Notes: a model not told the origin generated them from the sequence alone. Positions 8,307-18,608 are shown, counted from the first letter of the stretch. The stretch is 64,000 nt of DNA from Candidatus Neoehrlichia procyonis str. RAC413 (GCF_000964795.1 NZ_LANX01000001.1:930001-994000); one strand, 5' to 3'. A program made the numbers and translations.

Positions 8307-9443
8307 TTAAGAAACAATAATCCTTTTTATTGCTAATCTGCTTTTGCTAAATGACATAGTAGTTCCCAAAAGAAAGCTTGTAGATAATAAAGATGATCCA
8401 CCATAACTTAAAAGAGGAAGAGATAAGCCAGTTGTTGGTAATAAATTTAATACAACACCTATATTTATTAGAAATTGTGTTGAAAATTGTACAAATAAAC
8501 CTGCTATTGTTAATAGCCTAAACATATCATTTTCATTATACGTGAAATAAAACATTTTTGCTGATATGTATCCGAATATAAATAAAATTGGTAGACAACA
8601 TACTATCCCAAATTCTTCTGCAGCTACAGAGAATATAAAATCTGTATGACAATCAGGTAATAGAAGTTTTACCACTCCCTCTCCCGGGCCTATACCTGTT
8701 ATTTTTCCTATTTTAAAAGACTGAATAGACTTACTAATTTGAAAATGATCATGATTTAAAGGGTCAAGAAAAGCATATATTCTATTTCTTATATAGGGAA
8801 TAAAATAACAGCATAAGATTACTACTATTAACAATATTGTTCCTATAATAAAAAAACATAAATAATTTATTCCATAGAAAAATAGCTGTAAAATCCAAGT
8901 AATAGATAGTATTATAGACATACTAAAATCTGGTTGAAATAAAAATAATGTTACAAGAGTAAAGTATAGAAAAAAGGAAATGTAATATTTATAGCATATA
9001 TTGCTATGTAAGATACGTGCTGTAACTATAGCAAATAACGGCTTAGCAAATTCCGATGGTTGAATGGAAGATCCGAAAACATAAAGCCACCTTTTTGAAC
9101 CTTTTATCTCAACTTCAAAAAAAAACATATATACTAAAATTAAAATGATAACAAACAATCCAAAAAATGAAATTTTTGTTATTGTATAATAATTTGTAAA
9201 AGAACATGCTATAATAATGCATAAAGACATTATCATGTATAATAAATGTCTAGATATAAAATAATTTTGTGGCAGCAATATTCTTTTTTCAATAACTGGT
9301 CCAGCAGAAGAAACTAGAATTAAACTACAAAATAACATAAAAACAATTGAAAAGAAAAAAGACTTATCTATAGTGCGATACCAACTACTGAATATACCTC
9401 TTTTTAATGATGAAATAGTTTCATTATTGAAAGTTTCTTTCAT
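8307..9443 (-). CDS. ftsW: FtsW/RodA family cell-division glycosyltransferase
   Basis: This SEDS-family integral membrane protein has about 378 residues from the ATG at 9443. It has around ten hydrophobic segments. The family signature near the C-terminus, NIGVVLNLLPTTGLSLPLLS followed by YGGSS, favours FtsW over RodA. FtsW polymerises septal peptidoglycan from lipid II. A longer in-frame start at 9542 would run far into metK and lacks any family similarity, so I reject it. The chosen start overlaps the metK stop by 20 bases, suggesting one transcript. MurJ at 56781-58283 supports a remaining lipid II pathway. Confidence 0.92.
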   Translation of the reverse strand: MKETFNNETISSLKRGIFSSWYRTIDKSFFFSIVFMLFCSLILVSSAGPVIEKRILLPQNYFISRHLLYMIMSLCIIIACSFTNYYTITKISFFGLFVIILILVYMFFFEVEIKGSKRWLYVFGSSIQPSEFAKPLFAIVTARILHSNICYKYYISFFLYFTLVTLFLFQPDFSMSIILSITWILQLFFYGINYLCFFIIGTILLIVVILCCYFIPYIRNRIYAFLDPLNHDHFQISKSIQSFKIGKITGIGPGEGVVKLLLPDCHTDFIFSVAAEEFGIVCCLPILFIFGYISAKMFYFTYNENDMFRLLTIAGLFVQFSTQFLINIGVVLNLLPTTGLSLPLLSYGGSSLLSTSFLLGTTMSFSKSRLAIKRIIVS

Positions 9444-10623
9444 AATTATACATTTTAAGTTCTTTACATAACTTAAGTGATAAATCTTCTTTTTCCCATG
9501 AAAAATTTCCGTTATTAGTAGGATTTCTTCCGAAATGGCCATAACATGATGTAGATCTATAAATGGGCTTATATAACGTTAAGTAGTTACAAATTCCATA
9601 AATTGACAAGTCTATATTTTCTTGGATGATTTTTTTTATCTTTTCATTATTAAAATTGTTATTAAAAGTATTAATATCAAAAGATAAAGGATCAGAAACA
9701 CCTATAGCATAGGATAACTGTACTAAACATTCTTCCGCTAAACCAGCAGAAACAATATTTTTAGCTATATAACGTGCCATATAAGCTGCTGATCTATCAA
9801 CTTTGCTTGGATCTTTTCCGGAGAAAGCTCCTCCTCCATGAGGTACATGTCCACCATAAGTGTCTATCATAATTTTTCGTCCTGTTAAACCACAGTCTCC
9901 TATTGGACCACCTATAACGAATCTTCCTGTTGGATTAACTAAGAAGTCTTTATTTAAACACATCCACCCTTTAGGCAAAGAAGATAATACATAAGGATAA
10001 ACCATTTCTTTTATTTGATTATTATTTAATCCTTCAGGATGCTGAACAGATAGCACTAGATTTGATACTTTAACAGGTTTGTTATTTTTATATAACAATG
10101 TAATTTGAGTTTTTGCATCTGGTCCTAGTATTGTAATTTCATGATCTTTAACTGCTTTCATAATGTTTTTTAATATTAAATGAGCATAAAAAATAGGAGC
10201 AGGTATTAGACTTTTTGTTTCATTTATAGCATACCCATACATAATTCCTTGATCACCAGCACCTTGGTTTTTTCCAACTTTTACACCCATAATTATGTCA
10301 GGTGATTGTTCATGTATTAGAATATTGATATCAACATTTTCCCAATTAAAACCTTCTTTATCATATCCTATATCTTTTATTGTACTGCGTACTAGAAATT
10401 CAATTTCAGATTTATCGAAATCAACATCACAAACTTCTCCGGCAATAATAACTTTATTTTTTGTCACTAAAGTTTCAATAGCTGCGTGAGCAAGTGGATT
10501 AATGGAAATACAATAGTCAAGAATTATATCAGATATTTGATCTGCAATTTTATCAGGATGCCCAGCAGAAACAGATTCACTAGTAATAGAATAATCAGAG
10601 GATTGCCTGTCTAAATGAATCAT
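9424..10623 (-). CDS. metK: S-adenosylmethionine synthase
   Basis: This 399-residue cytosolic enzyme makes S-adenosylmethionine from ATP and methionine. The N-terminal signature SESVSAGHPDKIADQISD is at about residues 16-33, the ATP-binding GAGDQGIMYGYA block near 120, and the glycine-rich loop GGGAFSGKDPSKVDRSAAY near 265. The length and domain order are normal. The gene lies upstream of and overlaps ftsW. The start at 10623 follows a short A-rich leader with no clear ribosome binding site. Confidence 0.97.
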   Translation of the reverse strand: MIHLDRQSSDYSITSESVSAGHPDKIADQISDIILDYCISINPLAHAAIETLVTKNKVIIAGEVCDVDFDKSEIEFLVRSTIKDIGYDKEGFNWENVDINILIHEQSPDIIMGVKVGKNQGAGDQGIMYGYAINETKSLIPAPIFYAHLILKNIMKAVKDHEITILGPDAKTQITLLYKNNKPVKVSNLVLSVQHPEGLNNNQIKEMVYPYVLSSLPKGWMCLNKDFLVNPTGRFVIGGPIGDCGLTGRKIMIDTYGGHVPHGGGAFSGKDPSKVDRSAAYMARYIAKNIVSAGLAEECLVQLSYAIGVSDPLSFDINTFNNNFNNEKIKKIIQENIDLSIYGICNYLTLYKPIYRSTSCYGHFGRNPTNNGNFSWEKEDLSLKLCKELKMYNYERNFQ

Positions 10624-11056
10624 TGTTTAAAATTTTTAAGCGTAAACACTATTTTATATTAACAAACACACTCATAAAAGACAATAAAATATCAATTTAG
10701 TTTAAAAACTTTAACATGAATAACTTAGTATTTTAAAGTTAAAATATTATTGATATAAAAAACTAAAACATGTAATAATACACATAATCAAAATTTAATA
10801 GTAAATTTTGATAGAACAACTTCAAGTAAATACATAATTTTTTATAAAGTAAATTATAAAACAGAGAAATCTAAGTGGATCTATATTCATTTTAAAAATT
10901 ATTGTGATGTGAAGTTTATATTATGAGTTTTCACACATAATTTTTTAAATTTATTTTTGTAATTTCTTTAGTATCTTTATATAAAAAATGAAAAGAATAC
11001 TGTTAATTTTGTGTTAACTTGACTTATTTTTATAAATATAGTAGCTTGAAATTTGT
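10624..11056. other. Intergenic region between metK and tRNA-Arg
   Basis: These roughly 430 bases separate divergent transcription units. The region is extremely AT-rich and holds no coding frame I would defend. It must contain the metK promoter on the minus strand and the tRNA promoter on the plus strand. A TTGACT at 11019-11024 is a possible -35 for the tRNA, but no well-spaced -10 is visible. Confidence 0.5.
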
Positions 11057-11133
11057 GTGTCCGTAGCTCAGCTGGATAGAGCATCAGCCTTCTAAGCTGT
11101 TGGTCAGGGGTTCGAATCCCTTCGGACACACCA
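11057..11133 (+). tRNA. tRNA-Arg (anticodon TCT)
   Basis: The cloverleaf is complete: acceptor GTGTCCG pairs with CGGACAC (11123-11129), the D arm is GCTC...GAGC, the anticodon loop CTTCTAA gives TCT, and the T arm is AGGGG-TTCGAAT-CCCTT. The discriminator base is A and the CCA end is encoded at 11131-11133. It reads AGA/AGG, the main arginine codons in such an AT-rich genome. Confidence 0.97.
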
Positions 11134-11156
11134 CATAATCTGCAATGTGTTTAATT

Positions 11157-12329
11157 ATGAATACCAACCTGCATTATAGTATTATTATTTTAGGTGGTGG
11201 AATTAATGGTGTAATTGCAGGTATTGGTTTAGCTAAAAAAGGACTTTCAACAGCGATTGTAGACATAAACAGTTGCTTATTATCTACTGTAGGTAATAAG
11301 GTTTTTGCTTTGTCAAAAAAATCTCAGGAAATATTACAAAGTATTAATATATGGGAAGATGTAAAAAGATTTTGCCCAATATATGATATATTAATACATG
11401 ATAGTAATAGTCCAGTTTCAATTCATTATAATAATAGAACTGTATGTGAAGACCCAATGGGATATGTTGTAGAAGGTAGTTACTTGTTTAGTATTTTAAA
11501 AAAACATCTTAAAAATCTTGATATATATACATCAATTGCATACAAGTCTGTATTTGTAAAAGAAAATTTTGTAGAGATTCAATTTGAAAATGAGAAAGTA
11601 TTAAGAGCATCTTTAATAGTTTGTGCTGAAGGAAAAAATTCTAAAATTCGTGAATTGTTACAGATACCAACTATTAAATATGATTTTAAACAAAGTTGTA
11701 TTGTGTGTAATATCACTCATGAAAATTGTCATAATAACATTGCTATAGAGCATTTTTTGCCAAATGGTCCATTAGCAATTTTACCAATGTACAATAAAAA
11801 CACGTCATCTATTGTATGGACAGAAAAATCTGATACGGTAAAAATGTTAACTAAGTTGGATAAAGAGGATTTTGAAGTAGAACTTCAGAAAAGGTGTAAA
11901 GATTATTTAAAAGGTATAAAACTAAAAGGTGATGTGTTTTTCTATCCGATATCTCTTACTTTTGCTAAAAAAATATATGGGAACAGGATTATACTAATAG
12001 GTGATGCTGTACATTGTATACATCCTATAGCAGGGCAAGGATTAAATTTAGGACTAAGAGACATAGAGAAATTAATCAATAATATAGAAATGGCACAATT
12101 ACATAAAATAGATATTGGTAGTGATTATGTTTTAAAAAGTATTTTCCGTGATAGATGTTTTGATAATTTTTCTATGACTTTTATTACAACAGGATTAAAT
12201 GCTGTATTTTCTAATAAATCATGTATAATAAAAATTATAAGAAACATCGGTATGTTTTCTATTGAAAATTCAGAAACTTTAAAAAAATTTTTAATAAAGC
12301 ATGCAATGGGAATAGGAGTCTTTAACTAA
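11157..12329 (+). CDS. UbiH/UbiF/COQ6-family FAD-dependent hydroxylase
   Basis: This flavoprotein monooxygenase has about 390 residues. The N-terminal FAD-binding motif is IIILGGGINGVIAGIGLAKK, and the second FAD motif GDAVHCIHPIAGQGLNLGLR is near residue 285. This pattern is typical of the UbiH/UbiF/UbiI/VisC group that hydroxylates the ubiquinone ring. Which ring position it modifies cannot be read from sequence; small genomes often have a single broad-specificity member. The start at 11157 is preferred; an in-frame ATG at 11145 would add four residues. It lies 23 bases after tRNA-Arg. UbiD at 21376-22854 belongs to the same pathway. Confidence 0.9.
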   Translation: MNTNLHYSIIILGGGINGVIAGIGLAKKGLSTAIVDINSCLLSTVGNKVFALSKKSQEILQSINIWEDVKRFCPIYDILIHDSNSPVSIHYNNRTVCEDPMGYVVEGSYLFSILKKHLKNLDIYTSIAYKSVFVKENFVEIQFENEKVLRASLIVCAEGKNSKIRELLQIPTIKYDFKQSCIVCNITHENCHNNIAIEHFLPNGPLAILPMYNKNTSSIVWTEKSDTVKMLTKLDKEDFEVELQKRCKDYLKGIKLKGDVFFYPISLTFAKKIYGNRIILIGDAVHCIHPIAGQGLNLGLRDIEKLINNIEMAQLHKIDIGSDYVLKSIFRDRCFDNFSMTFITTGLNAVFSNKSCIIKIIRNIGMFSIENSETLKKFLIKHAMGIGVFN

Positions 12330-13213
12330 GTTTACTTTAGTTATTAATTAGTATTAATGTATAATAAAACCTTCTATATTATTTACATATGCCTTTATGT
12401 ATAAAAAATGATGTAATGATATATTGTGGGATTGTAATGGTGTTTTAATTATCAAAAAAATATTTGGTTGCAATACTATGAACTGTTTTTTATAAGCTAA
12501 GGCTTTAAATTTTTATTCGTTTAATTAATTTTTATAGTTTTAAACTTATTTTTCTATTGATTGAAACATAATTTTACTGGAAAAATCTTTATTTAAGTAT
12601 AATGATTATTAGTATAATATCTTAGATTATTATAGAGTACTTGCTATGCTAACACGCATTAGTTCATAGGCTCATATATAAGTTATAAGAGTTGTTTAGT
12701 ACTGCTTTTGCTATAAACTTGTATCAATTAGATTAGTTGCTTGTATAAAGTTACTAAGGGATTTTATACCTTGTTATTATAAAAGTTTTATCATTAGCAT
12801 CCATCTTAATTATTAGTTATCTGATAACACATTATATCTGTTTATGGAAAGCGTAATGTTTTTACTATTAATCGGTAAAGAAAATTTTACTATAGAATAT
12901 TTAACTGTGATATTTTTAAATTATTAGCATAAAGTGGCTTTTATTTAGCATGTAGTAAAGCTGCTTTTATATGGTGTTGTATTTAATCTATGAATAAGTA
13001 AAATAGTAGGTACTATTTTTTTAGTACATAATGTTTTTCTGTAAACGTAATGTTAAAATTACATCTATCAATAATTTGAATGTTGGTAATTTTTTTCATA
13101 ATTAGTGTATTGTTAATATATAGTGAATTTATTTATATAGTGTATGAGTTATTATAAATAATTTATGTGTTATATTAGCTATAATAGTGTATTACTTTAT
13201 TGGAAAAGTTAAT
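12330..13213. other. Non-coding gap of about 880 bases
   Basis: This gap lies between the convergent ubiH-like and parB genes. I see no defensible coding frame, RNA signature or tandem repeat. The many short stop-rich stretches fit a long-dead gene beyond recognition or simple spacer DNA of the kind common in Ehrlichia. Confidence 0.5.
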
Positions 13214-14062
13214 TTATGAGGTTTTTATATTATGTAATTTTTGTGTTAATGCAAGAAATTGCTGATCATTTGTGAAATTAATAATAATTTGTCCTTTGTT
13301 AATTAATTTTTTTATTGTGACTTTAGCTTCAAGTGTTTTAGATAGTGACAGTTCTAAGTTTATAATTGATACTTCTTTGTGTAATTTTTTATGTGGGATT
13401 TGCAAGTTCTTAATCATATTTTCAGTTTGTCTTACGTTTAAATTTAAAGATATAATTTTTTTTGCTATTTCTTCCGCGTTAGCTATGTTGATTAAGGATC
13501 TTGCGTGACCAAAAGATAATAGTTTATTGTTAATCATTGATTTTATACTTGTAGGTAACGATAAAATTCTAATCATATTTGTGATATAACTACGGCTTTT
13601 TCCCATTATTAAAGCTAAATCTTCATGTTTATAAGAGAATCTATCAATCAGATTTTTATATGCTTCTGCTTCTTCAATCGGTGTTAAATCTTGTCTTTGT
13701 ATATTTTCGATAATTGAGATTTCTAAACATTGCTGATCATTTATATCTTTTATAATTACTGGTATAGTGGTAAGCTTTGCAATTATACCTGCTCTCCATC
13801 TTCTTTCACCAGCTATGATTTCATATCCTTTTTTGTTAGGATCTTTTCTAACAATAATAGGCTGTATGATACCATTTTTAATAATAGATTCTGCTAATTC
13901 TTTTAAGGTATCTTGATTAAAAATTTTTCTTGGCTGTAAAGTACTAGAATGTAATAAATTAATAGGAATAGTTACTTGGTCAGTATTATTTTTATTCAAA
14001 TCTATAGTGCTATTAATTTCTCCTATTAGTTCATAAATTCCTTTTCCTAAGCGCTTTACCAT
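13214..14062 (-). CDS. parB: Chromosome-partitioning protein ParB
   Basis: This 282-residue ParB/Spo0J CTPase binds parS and spreads along DNA to form the partition complex. The N-terminal domain has the PRKIFN box near residue 45 and the nucleotide-binding GERRWRAG motif near residue 105, followed by the conserved ENIQR segment; a helix-turn-helix region (ALIMGKSRSYITNMIRIL) lies near 155-175. The C-terminal dimerisation domain is short. The gene overlaps the parA stop in a TAATG junction, so the two are likely translationally coupled. A perfect parS site lies at 15292-15307, upstream of parA. Confidence 0.96.
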   Translation of the reverse strand: MVKRLGKGIYELIGEINSTIDLNKNNTDQVTIPINLLHSSTLQPRKIFNQDTLKELAESIIKNGIIQPIIVRKDPNKKGYEIIAGERRWRAGIIAKLTTIPVIIKDINDQQCLEISIIENIQRQDLTPIEEAEAYKNLIDRFSYKHEDLALIMGKSRSYITNMIRILSLPTSIKSMINNKLLSFGHARSLINIANAEEIAKKIISLNLNVRQTENMIKNLQIPHKKLHKEVSIINLELSLSKTLEAKVTIKKLINKGQIIINFTNDQQFLALTQKLHNIKTS

Positions 14063-14856
14063 TACTTATATCTCTTTATTGGGTTTTTATAAGGAGTATA
14101 CTTTTCTAAAATTTCTTTAGCTAAATATATGTATGCTTGAGAACCAGCACATTTAAAATCATAAATTATGGATGGCTTTCCATGTGATGGAGCTTCAGAT
14201 AATCTTATGTTGCGTGGAATAACGGTTTTATAAACAACATCTTTTAAGTATTTTCGTATATCATTTTCTACTTGTTCACTTAATTTATTTCTTTTATCGT
14301 ACATGGTAAGTAAAATACCTTCTATTTTTAAATGTGGATTTAAATGTTTTTTTATTAGTTCTATAGTTTTTATTAAATGGCTTAAACCTTCCAGTGCAAA
14401 AAACTCACATTGTAATGGAACTATTACTGAATCTGCAGCAATTAAAGCGTTTATTGTAAGTAATCCTAATGATGGAGGACAATCAATAAATATATATTTA
14501 TAATTTTTTTTTATAGAAGATAGAGAGTATTTTAGTATAAATTCTCTTTTTTCTAGCTGTGTTAATTCTATTTCTGCAGCTGATAAATCTACATTTGATG
14601 GTATCAATGATAAATTTGGTACATCAGTATTTAGTATTGAAGATGAAATAGGTACATTATTTACTAATATATCATATAAGGTAATAACTCTTTTAATATG
14701 TGATATACCTAATCCAGTACTGCTATTTCCTTGGGGGTCAAGGTCTATAAGTAATGTAGGATTATTTATAACAGCAATTGCTGTAGACAAATTTACACTT
14801 GTAGTAGTTTTTCCTACACCACCTTTTTGATTTACTATAGCAAAAACTTTACACAT
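14062..14856 (-). CDS. parA: Chromosome-partitioning ATPase ParA
   Basis: This ParA/Soj ATPase has about 264 residues; it drives segregation of ParB-parS complexes over the nucleoid. The deviant Walker A motif KGGVGKTT lies at residues 10-17 right after the start Met-Cys-Lys-Val-Phe-Ala-Ile, and the DLDPQGNSSTGLG block follows near residue 40. The Walker B-like IFIDCPPSLG is near 123. I chose the ATG at 14856 because the family begins a few residues before the P-loop; the in-frame extension to 14931 adds 25 unconserved residues. It lies upstream of and overlaps parB. Confidence 0.95.
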   Translation of the reverse strand: MCKVFAIVNQKGGVGKTTTSVNLSTAIAVINNPTLLIDLDPQGNSSTGLGISHIKRVITLYDILVNNVPISSSILNTDVPNLSLIPSNVDLSAAEIELTQLEKREFILKYSLSSIKKNYKYIFIDCPPSLGLLTINALIAADSVIVPLQCEFFALEGLSHLIKTIELIKKHLNPHLKIEGILLTMYDKRNKLSEQVENDIRKYLKDVVYKTVIPRNIRLSEAPSHGKPSIIYDFKCAGSQAYIYLAKEILEKYTPYKNPIKRYK

Positions 14857-15391
14857 ATAAAGCTTATAAGTTTTATTGCCAATTATATAAAAAGGTAAAG
14901 ATATGTCACTTATTTTTTTAATATACATCACTTTAGTGTTTTATTTGAAACGTATAAGCTTTTTATTAATTGATTTTAGGCCATTTTTGTTAAAATGGTG
15001 ATTATTAATATTCATAGTACAAGATTGTTTCCTATAAAAAATGTTGATTACATAGGTGTAAAAAAATTTGAAAGGATTAATAACTATAAAGAAAGTATTT
15101 TTTAAAGTATTAGAATAGAGCATAATAAAGAACAATTTTTTAAAAATGTACTACTAATTGTTCATAAAGTAATCTTATTGTTGAAAAAATTGGTAATCAT
15201 GAATTGCTATTGTCAATGTTGTTTTTAAACTGTTATGTTCGATAAACATATTTAGCTATGTTATAAAATATGAACAATATATTTTTTAATATGTTTCACG
15301 TGAAACATAAGAGTTTATGTTATTTTTGTATAATATTTTGCAAAATTGTAAGAAGATTAATGTAAAAATTTCACATGTTTTTAATTACATA
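14857..15391. other. Intergenic region holding parS
   Basis: These 535 bases lie between parA and ybeY, both on the minus strand. Besides the parS palindrome at 15292-15307 I see only short AT-rich open frames without coding character. The parA promoter should lie here on the minus strand. Confidence 0.55.
15292..15307. promoter_or_regulatory. parS: parS centromere-like site
   Basis: TGTTTCACGTGAAACA is a perfect 16-base palindrome identical to the canonical bacterial parS site bound by ParB. It lies about 435 bases upstream of the parA start, so the cis site and both proteins of the ParABS system are together. I saw no second copy in the window. In most bacteria such sites cluster close to the replication origin. 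Confidence 0.95.
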
Positions 15392-15853
15392 TCAGTTATG
15401 TGGGATATAAGGATTTTTTATTCCTAATTTATCTAATAGTGCGATTTCTAATGACTGCATTTTGTGAGTTTCTTCAGGTGTTTTATGATCATATTCTAAT
15501 ATATGGAGTAGTCCGTGAATTAACATATGTGATACATAGTCTGTTATATAAATATCAAGTTCGGCAGACTCTTTAATTATTGTTTCTAATGAAATAAATA
15601 TTTCTCCTAAGCAACAATTGTAAGAAAGTTTTTCATATGTAAAAGAAAGTACATTTGTTGGCTTGTTTTTTTTTCTATATTTATAATTTAGATTATGTAA
15701 TAAATTATCATCTGCTAAAACAATAGAAATAAAAGGGTTATATTTTAATATGTCTAGATTATTTAAAGAAATGTTAATTATTTTCTTAATATAAGTTTTA
15801 GGTTTATTAAGAATCTTATACCATTTCTTTTTGAGTACTGTAATTTTTATCAC
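15392..15853 (-). CDS. ybeY: Endoribonuclease YbeY
   Basis: This 153-residue metal-dependent RNase takes part in 16S rRNA 3'-end maturation and ribosome quality control. The zinc motif reads HGLLHILEYDH at residues 113-123, with the three ligand histidines present. The usual Gly before Tyr-Asp-His is replaced by Glu, a mild deviation. The motif FISIVLADD...LHNLNYKYR...TNVLSF is also typical. The start overlaps the EVE gene by four bases, making ftsZ-EVE-ybeY a compact unit. Confidence 0.93.
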   Translation of the reverse strand: MIKITVLKKKWYKILNKPKTYIKKIINISLNNLDILKYNPFISIVLADDNLLHNLNYKYRKKNKPTNVLSFTYEKLSYNCCLGEIFISLETIIKESAELDIYITDYVSHMLIHGLLHILEYDHKTPEETHKMQSLEIALLDKLGIKNPYIPHN

Positions 15854-16251
15854 AACGTAGTTCTGCTAATTTTTAAAATAATTTCCCATTCATGTTGTGT
15901 TATGGGAGAAATTGATAAACGTGGTTGCTTTAATATTGTCATGTTTTGTAAAGAATTATTGTTTTTTATTTCATGTAGATAAATTTTTCGATTTAATTCA
16001 CAATATGTTTTAACGTCAATAACACTAAATTTATCATTATTATAATATGATTCTTTGTATATTTCTATAATTCCTATTATGCATTTTTCTTTGCCTGTAT
16101 GATAAAAAAAAGCAAGATCACCTTTTTTCATTTTTTTCATATAGTTTTGAGCTTGATAATTTCGAACATTATCCCACGTAGTTACTTGACACTTTATCAT
16201 GTCATTCCATGAAAAATCCTCAGGTTCGGTTTTAAAAAGCCAGAAAAGCAT
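15850..16251 (-). CDS. EVE domain-containing protein
   Basis: This 133-residue single-domain protein has the EVE fold, related to PUA/YTH nucleotide-binding domains. The start WLFKTEPEDFSW and the block TWDNVRNYQAQNYMKKMKKG followed by DLAFFYHTG are diagnostic of the bacterial EVE/THYN1 family. EVE domains are thought to bind modified bases in DNA or RNA. It lies one base after the ftsZ stop and overlaps ybeY by four bases, so it is expressed with cell-division and rRNA-processing genes. A role in RNA binding is inference only. Confidence 0.92.
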   Translation of the reverse strand: MLFWLFKTEPEDFSWNDMIKCQVTTWDNVRNYQAQNYMKKMKKGDLAFFYHTGKEKCIIGIIEIYKESYYNNDKFSVIDVKTYCELNRKIYLHEIKNNNSLQNMTILKQPRLSISPITQHEWEIILKISRTTL

Positions 16252-16252
16252 T

Positions 16253-17557
16253 TTATTTTTTTCTTAGAAATGTGGGAACGTTAAATGTTTCTTCACTCCA
16301 TAGATCGTTTTTACTATAGTTTTGAAAATTAGGGGATTTGTGACTACGAATTGCCTCTGACATTCTATTAAATATATTTTTTTGTGGTTTTTCTTCTTTT
16401 TTTTCAGATGTCAAGCTATCTATAATATTTGTATCTTCAGGGTCAACAGGTTTATAATAAGCAATATTGTGATCAGGTATAAAGTTATCTTTTCTATCGT
16501 TTGATAGATAGTTGTTAATGAAATCTATATTATTATTATTATGGGCGACAGATTGTTGATCTATTTGTTTTTTGTTTTGTAAAAATTCTTCTTCACTGTC
16601 AATTCCTGTTGCTAATACTGATACTCTTATTTTTCCTTCACTATTTTCATTAAATGTTGAACCAAAAATTATATTGGCATTGTTATCAACTTCTTCCTTT
16701 ATACGGTTTGCTGCTGCATCTACTTCAAATAAAGTCATATCCAATCCTCCTGTAATATTTATTAATATACCTTTTGCTCCTTTCATGGATATATTATCTA
16801 ATAATGGATTTGATATAGCAGCTTCAGCAGCAGCCATAGCTCTGTTTTCACCATCTGCTTCACCTGTTCCCATCATGGCCTTTCCCATTTCACTCATTAC
16901 TACGCGTATGTCAGCAAAATCTAAATTTATTAATCCAGGCATTACCATAAGATCAGTTATTCCACGCACACCTGTATGTAGCACAGTATCTGCAAGTTTG
17001 AATGCATCTGCAAAGGTTGTCTTTTCATTTGCTATTCGGAAAAGATTTTGGTTGGGTATAATTATTAATGTATCAACATATTTTTGGAGCTCCTCTAATC
17101 CGAAGTCCGCTATTTTCATTCGATGAGCACCTTCAAAATGAAAAGGTTTTGTTACAACACCTACAGTTAAGATTTTATTTTCTTTAGCTATTTTTGCAAT
17201 TACAGGTGCAGCACCAGTACCTGTTCCTCCTCCCATGCCTGCTGTTATGAATAGCATATTACTATCGGAAATTTCTTCCATAATTTCACTTATGGACTCT
17301 TCTGCAGCTCCTTTTCCTATTTCTGGTAGTGAACCTGCACCTAATCCTTTTGTAAGGCTTATTCCGAGTTGAATTTTTTTTTCTGATAAAGAATATTCTA
17401 AAGCTTGGGCATCAGTATTTGCTGCTATGAAATTGACTCCATGAAGATTGGATTGTATCATGTTATTTATAGCATTTCCTCCAGCACCTCCTACGCCAAG
17501 AACTGTAATCTTTGGTCTAAGTAGGGATTGATCTGGTAAAAAAACGTTTAATGACAT
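16253..17557 (-). CDS. ftsZ: Cell division protein FtsZ
   Basis: This 434-residue tubulin-like GTPase forms the division ring. [13 protein letters not shown] lies at residues 21-33, the tubulin signature GGGTGTG at 109-115, and the catalytic T7 loop NLDFADIR near residue 212. After a variable linker of about 95 residues the protein ends in NVPTFLRKK, the conserved peptide that contacts FtsA/ZipA-type partners. No ftsA gene is adjacent here. The linker contains Asp/Asn- and Lys/Glu-rich stretches. Confidence 0.98.
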   Translation of the reverse strand: MSLNVFLPDQSLLRPKITVLGVGGAGGNAINNMIQSNLHGVNFIAANTDAQALEYSLSEKKIQLGISLTKGLGAGSLPEIGKGAAEESISEIMEEISDSNMLFITAGMGGGTGTGAAPVIAKIAKENKILTVGVVTKPFHFEGAHRMKIADFGLEELQKYVDTLIIIPNQNLFRIANEKTTFADAFKLADTVLHTGVRGITDLMVMPGLINLDFADIRVVMSEMGKAMMGTGEADGENRAMAAAEAAISNPLLDNISMKGAKGILINITGGLDMTLFEVDAAANRIKEEVDNNANIIFGSTFNENSEGKIRVSVLATGIDSEEEFLQNKKQIDQQSVAHNNNNIDFINNYLSNDRKDNFIPDHNIAYYKPVDPEDTNIIDSLTSEKKEEKPQKNIFNRMSEAIRSHKSPNFQNYSKNDLWSEETFNVPTFLRKK

Positions 17558-17904
17558 ATCGATTTACTAACCACAGCTCATTTTAACATATTACTACTTA
17601 AAGAGATATATGCAAATATTTTCATTGAGGTTCTATAGTAAATTAATTGGGGAATTAGTAATTAGTAAAGATTTTCTTATTTGGCTTTTTCGTAAAAATT
17701 ATTATGTCAGATTTAAATAGAAATGTTATGGGTTTATTTTGATAAGTGAAAGTAATTAAATAGAAATACAACTTAAGTTTTTATTACCTTTTTTTTTATT
17801 ATGCTATATTTAGTATTTTTAAGATAAATTTTCCTGTTATGTTGTTTTGTTATTGTTAGTTTGCAACTAAAAGTTTATAATATTAAAGTTTTTAAGGATA
17901 CATT
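17558..17904. other. Divergent intergenic region upstream of ftsZ
   Basis: These 347 bases lie between the divergent ftsZ and the 116-residue orphan. The region is AT-rich with several poly-T runs and has no coding frame. It should hold promoters for both directions. I cannot pick a convincing -35/-10 pair. Confidence 0.45.
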
Positions 17905-18255
17905 ATGAATATAAATGGCTTGTTTTACATTGAAGTTTATCAATGTAATCATGTTAGTAATAATAGTGTCATTTATGGTGGAAAGGTTAAGCTTATTAAT
18001 AATGCTAATATGGCTACATTTAGTCAAATTTTATGGATTTTAGGTGGGCTAGGAGCATTTGAATTTTTTGAAGGTAATATTAAGCATATCAATCAATTAT
18101 ATAGTATGCAAATAAGTATAGGTGAGATTGTAAAATATGACTATAGTGACTTACAAGTAAAAAAGATTGATGAAAAAAATAATACTATCATTTTTGAAGG
18201 TATTGAAGCTAAAAGAGCTAGTATTAAAATAATGCTACAAAAATTAATATTATAA
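17905..18255 (+). CDS. Hypothetical protein, 116 residues
   Basis: I do not recognise a family. The ATG at 17905 is preceded by AAGGA (17893-17897 region) at a good distance, which supports translation. The protein is soluble and mixed: an N-terminal beta-rich segment (FYIEVYQCNHVS), a hydrophobic patch ILWILGGLGAFEFF near residues 47-60, and a basic C-terminal third. It has no signal peptide. It precedes three OMP genes but is separated by 353 bases. Confidence 0.65.
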   Translation: MNINGLFYIEVYQCNHVSNNSVIYGGKVKLINNANMATFSQILWILGGLGAFEFFEGNIKHINQLYSMQISIGEIVKYDYSDLQVKKIDEKNNTIIFEGIEAKRASIKIMLQKLIL

Positions 18256-18608
18256 AAATACTTGTAAAACACACAAAAATTAGTTGTTATAAAGAATTTT
18301 TAACTATATTATCAGCATATATCTATTAGTGTTATGCTATTTACGATTACAACTATTATTTTATTAAAAAGATTTATTATTGCGAGTGTTATGGTAGGTT
18401 TTTTGCAAAATATAGGAGGTATTTTTATTAAATTTTTTGAATTTTGTAATATTACTACAACTTAAAAATTAATATTGAGTTATTATTCAATAATTTTTAT
18501 ATGTAAGCATAGACATTATTGTATACTTTTTGTAGTATTGAGATATTGTTATAATATATAGCTTATAAGCGTTAAATAAATTGTTTTTAGTTCAGTGAAA
18601 GGTGTTGT
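18256..18608. other. Intergenic region upstream of the small OMP group
   Basis: These 353 bases precede the first plus-strand OMP gene. A TATAAT at 18550-18555 lies 54 bases before the start codon and may be a -10 element, though the nearest -35-like TTGTAG (18530-18535) is only 14 bases away. No coding frame is visible. Confidence 0.4.

Noticed and set aside
9444-9542. Extended N-terminus of ftsW into metK
   Set aside because: It translates the opposite reading frame of metK coding DNA and has no family match.
14941-15135. 64-codon minus-strand open frame upstream of parA
   Set aside because: It is rich in Asn, Lys, Ile and Phe as expected for random AT-rich DNA, and it overlaps the likely parA promoter region.
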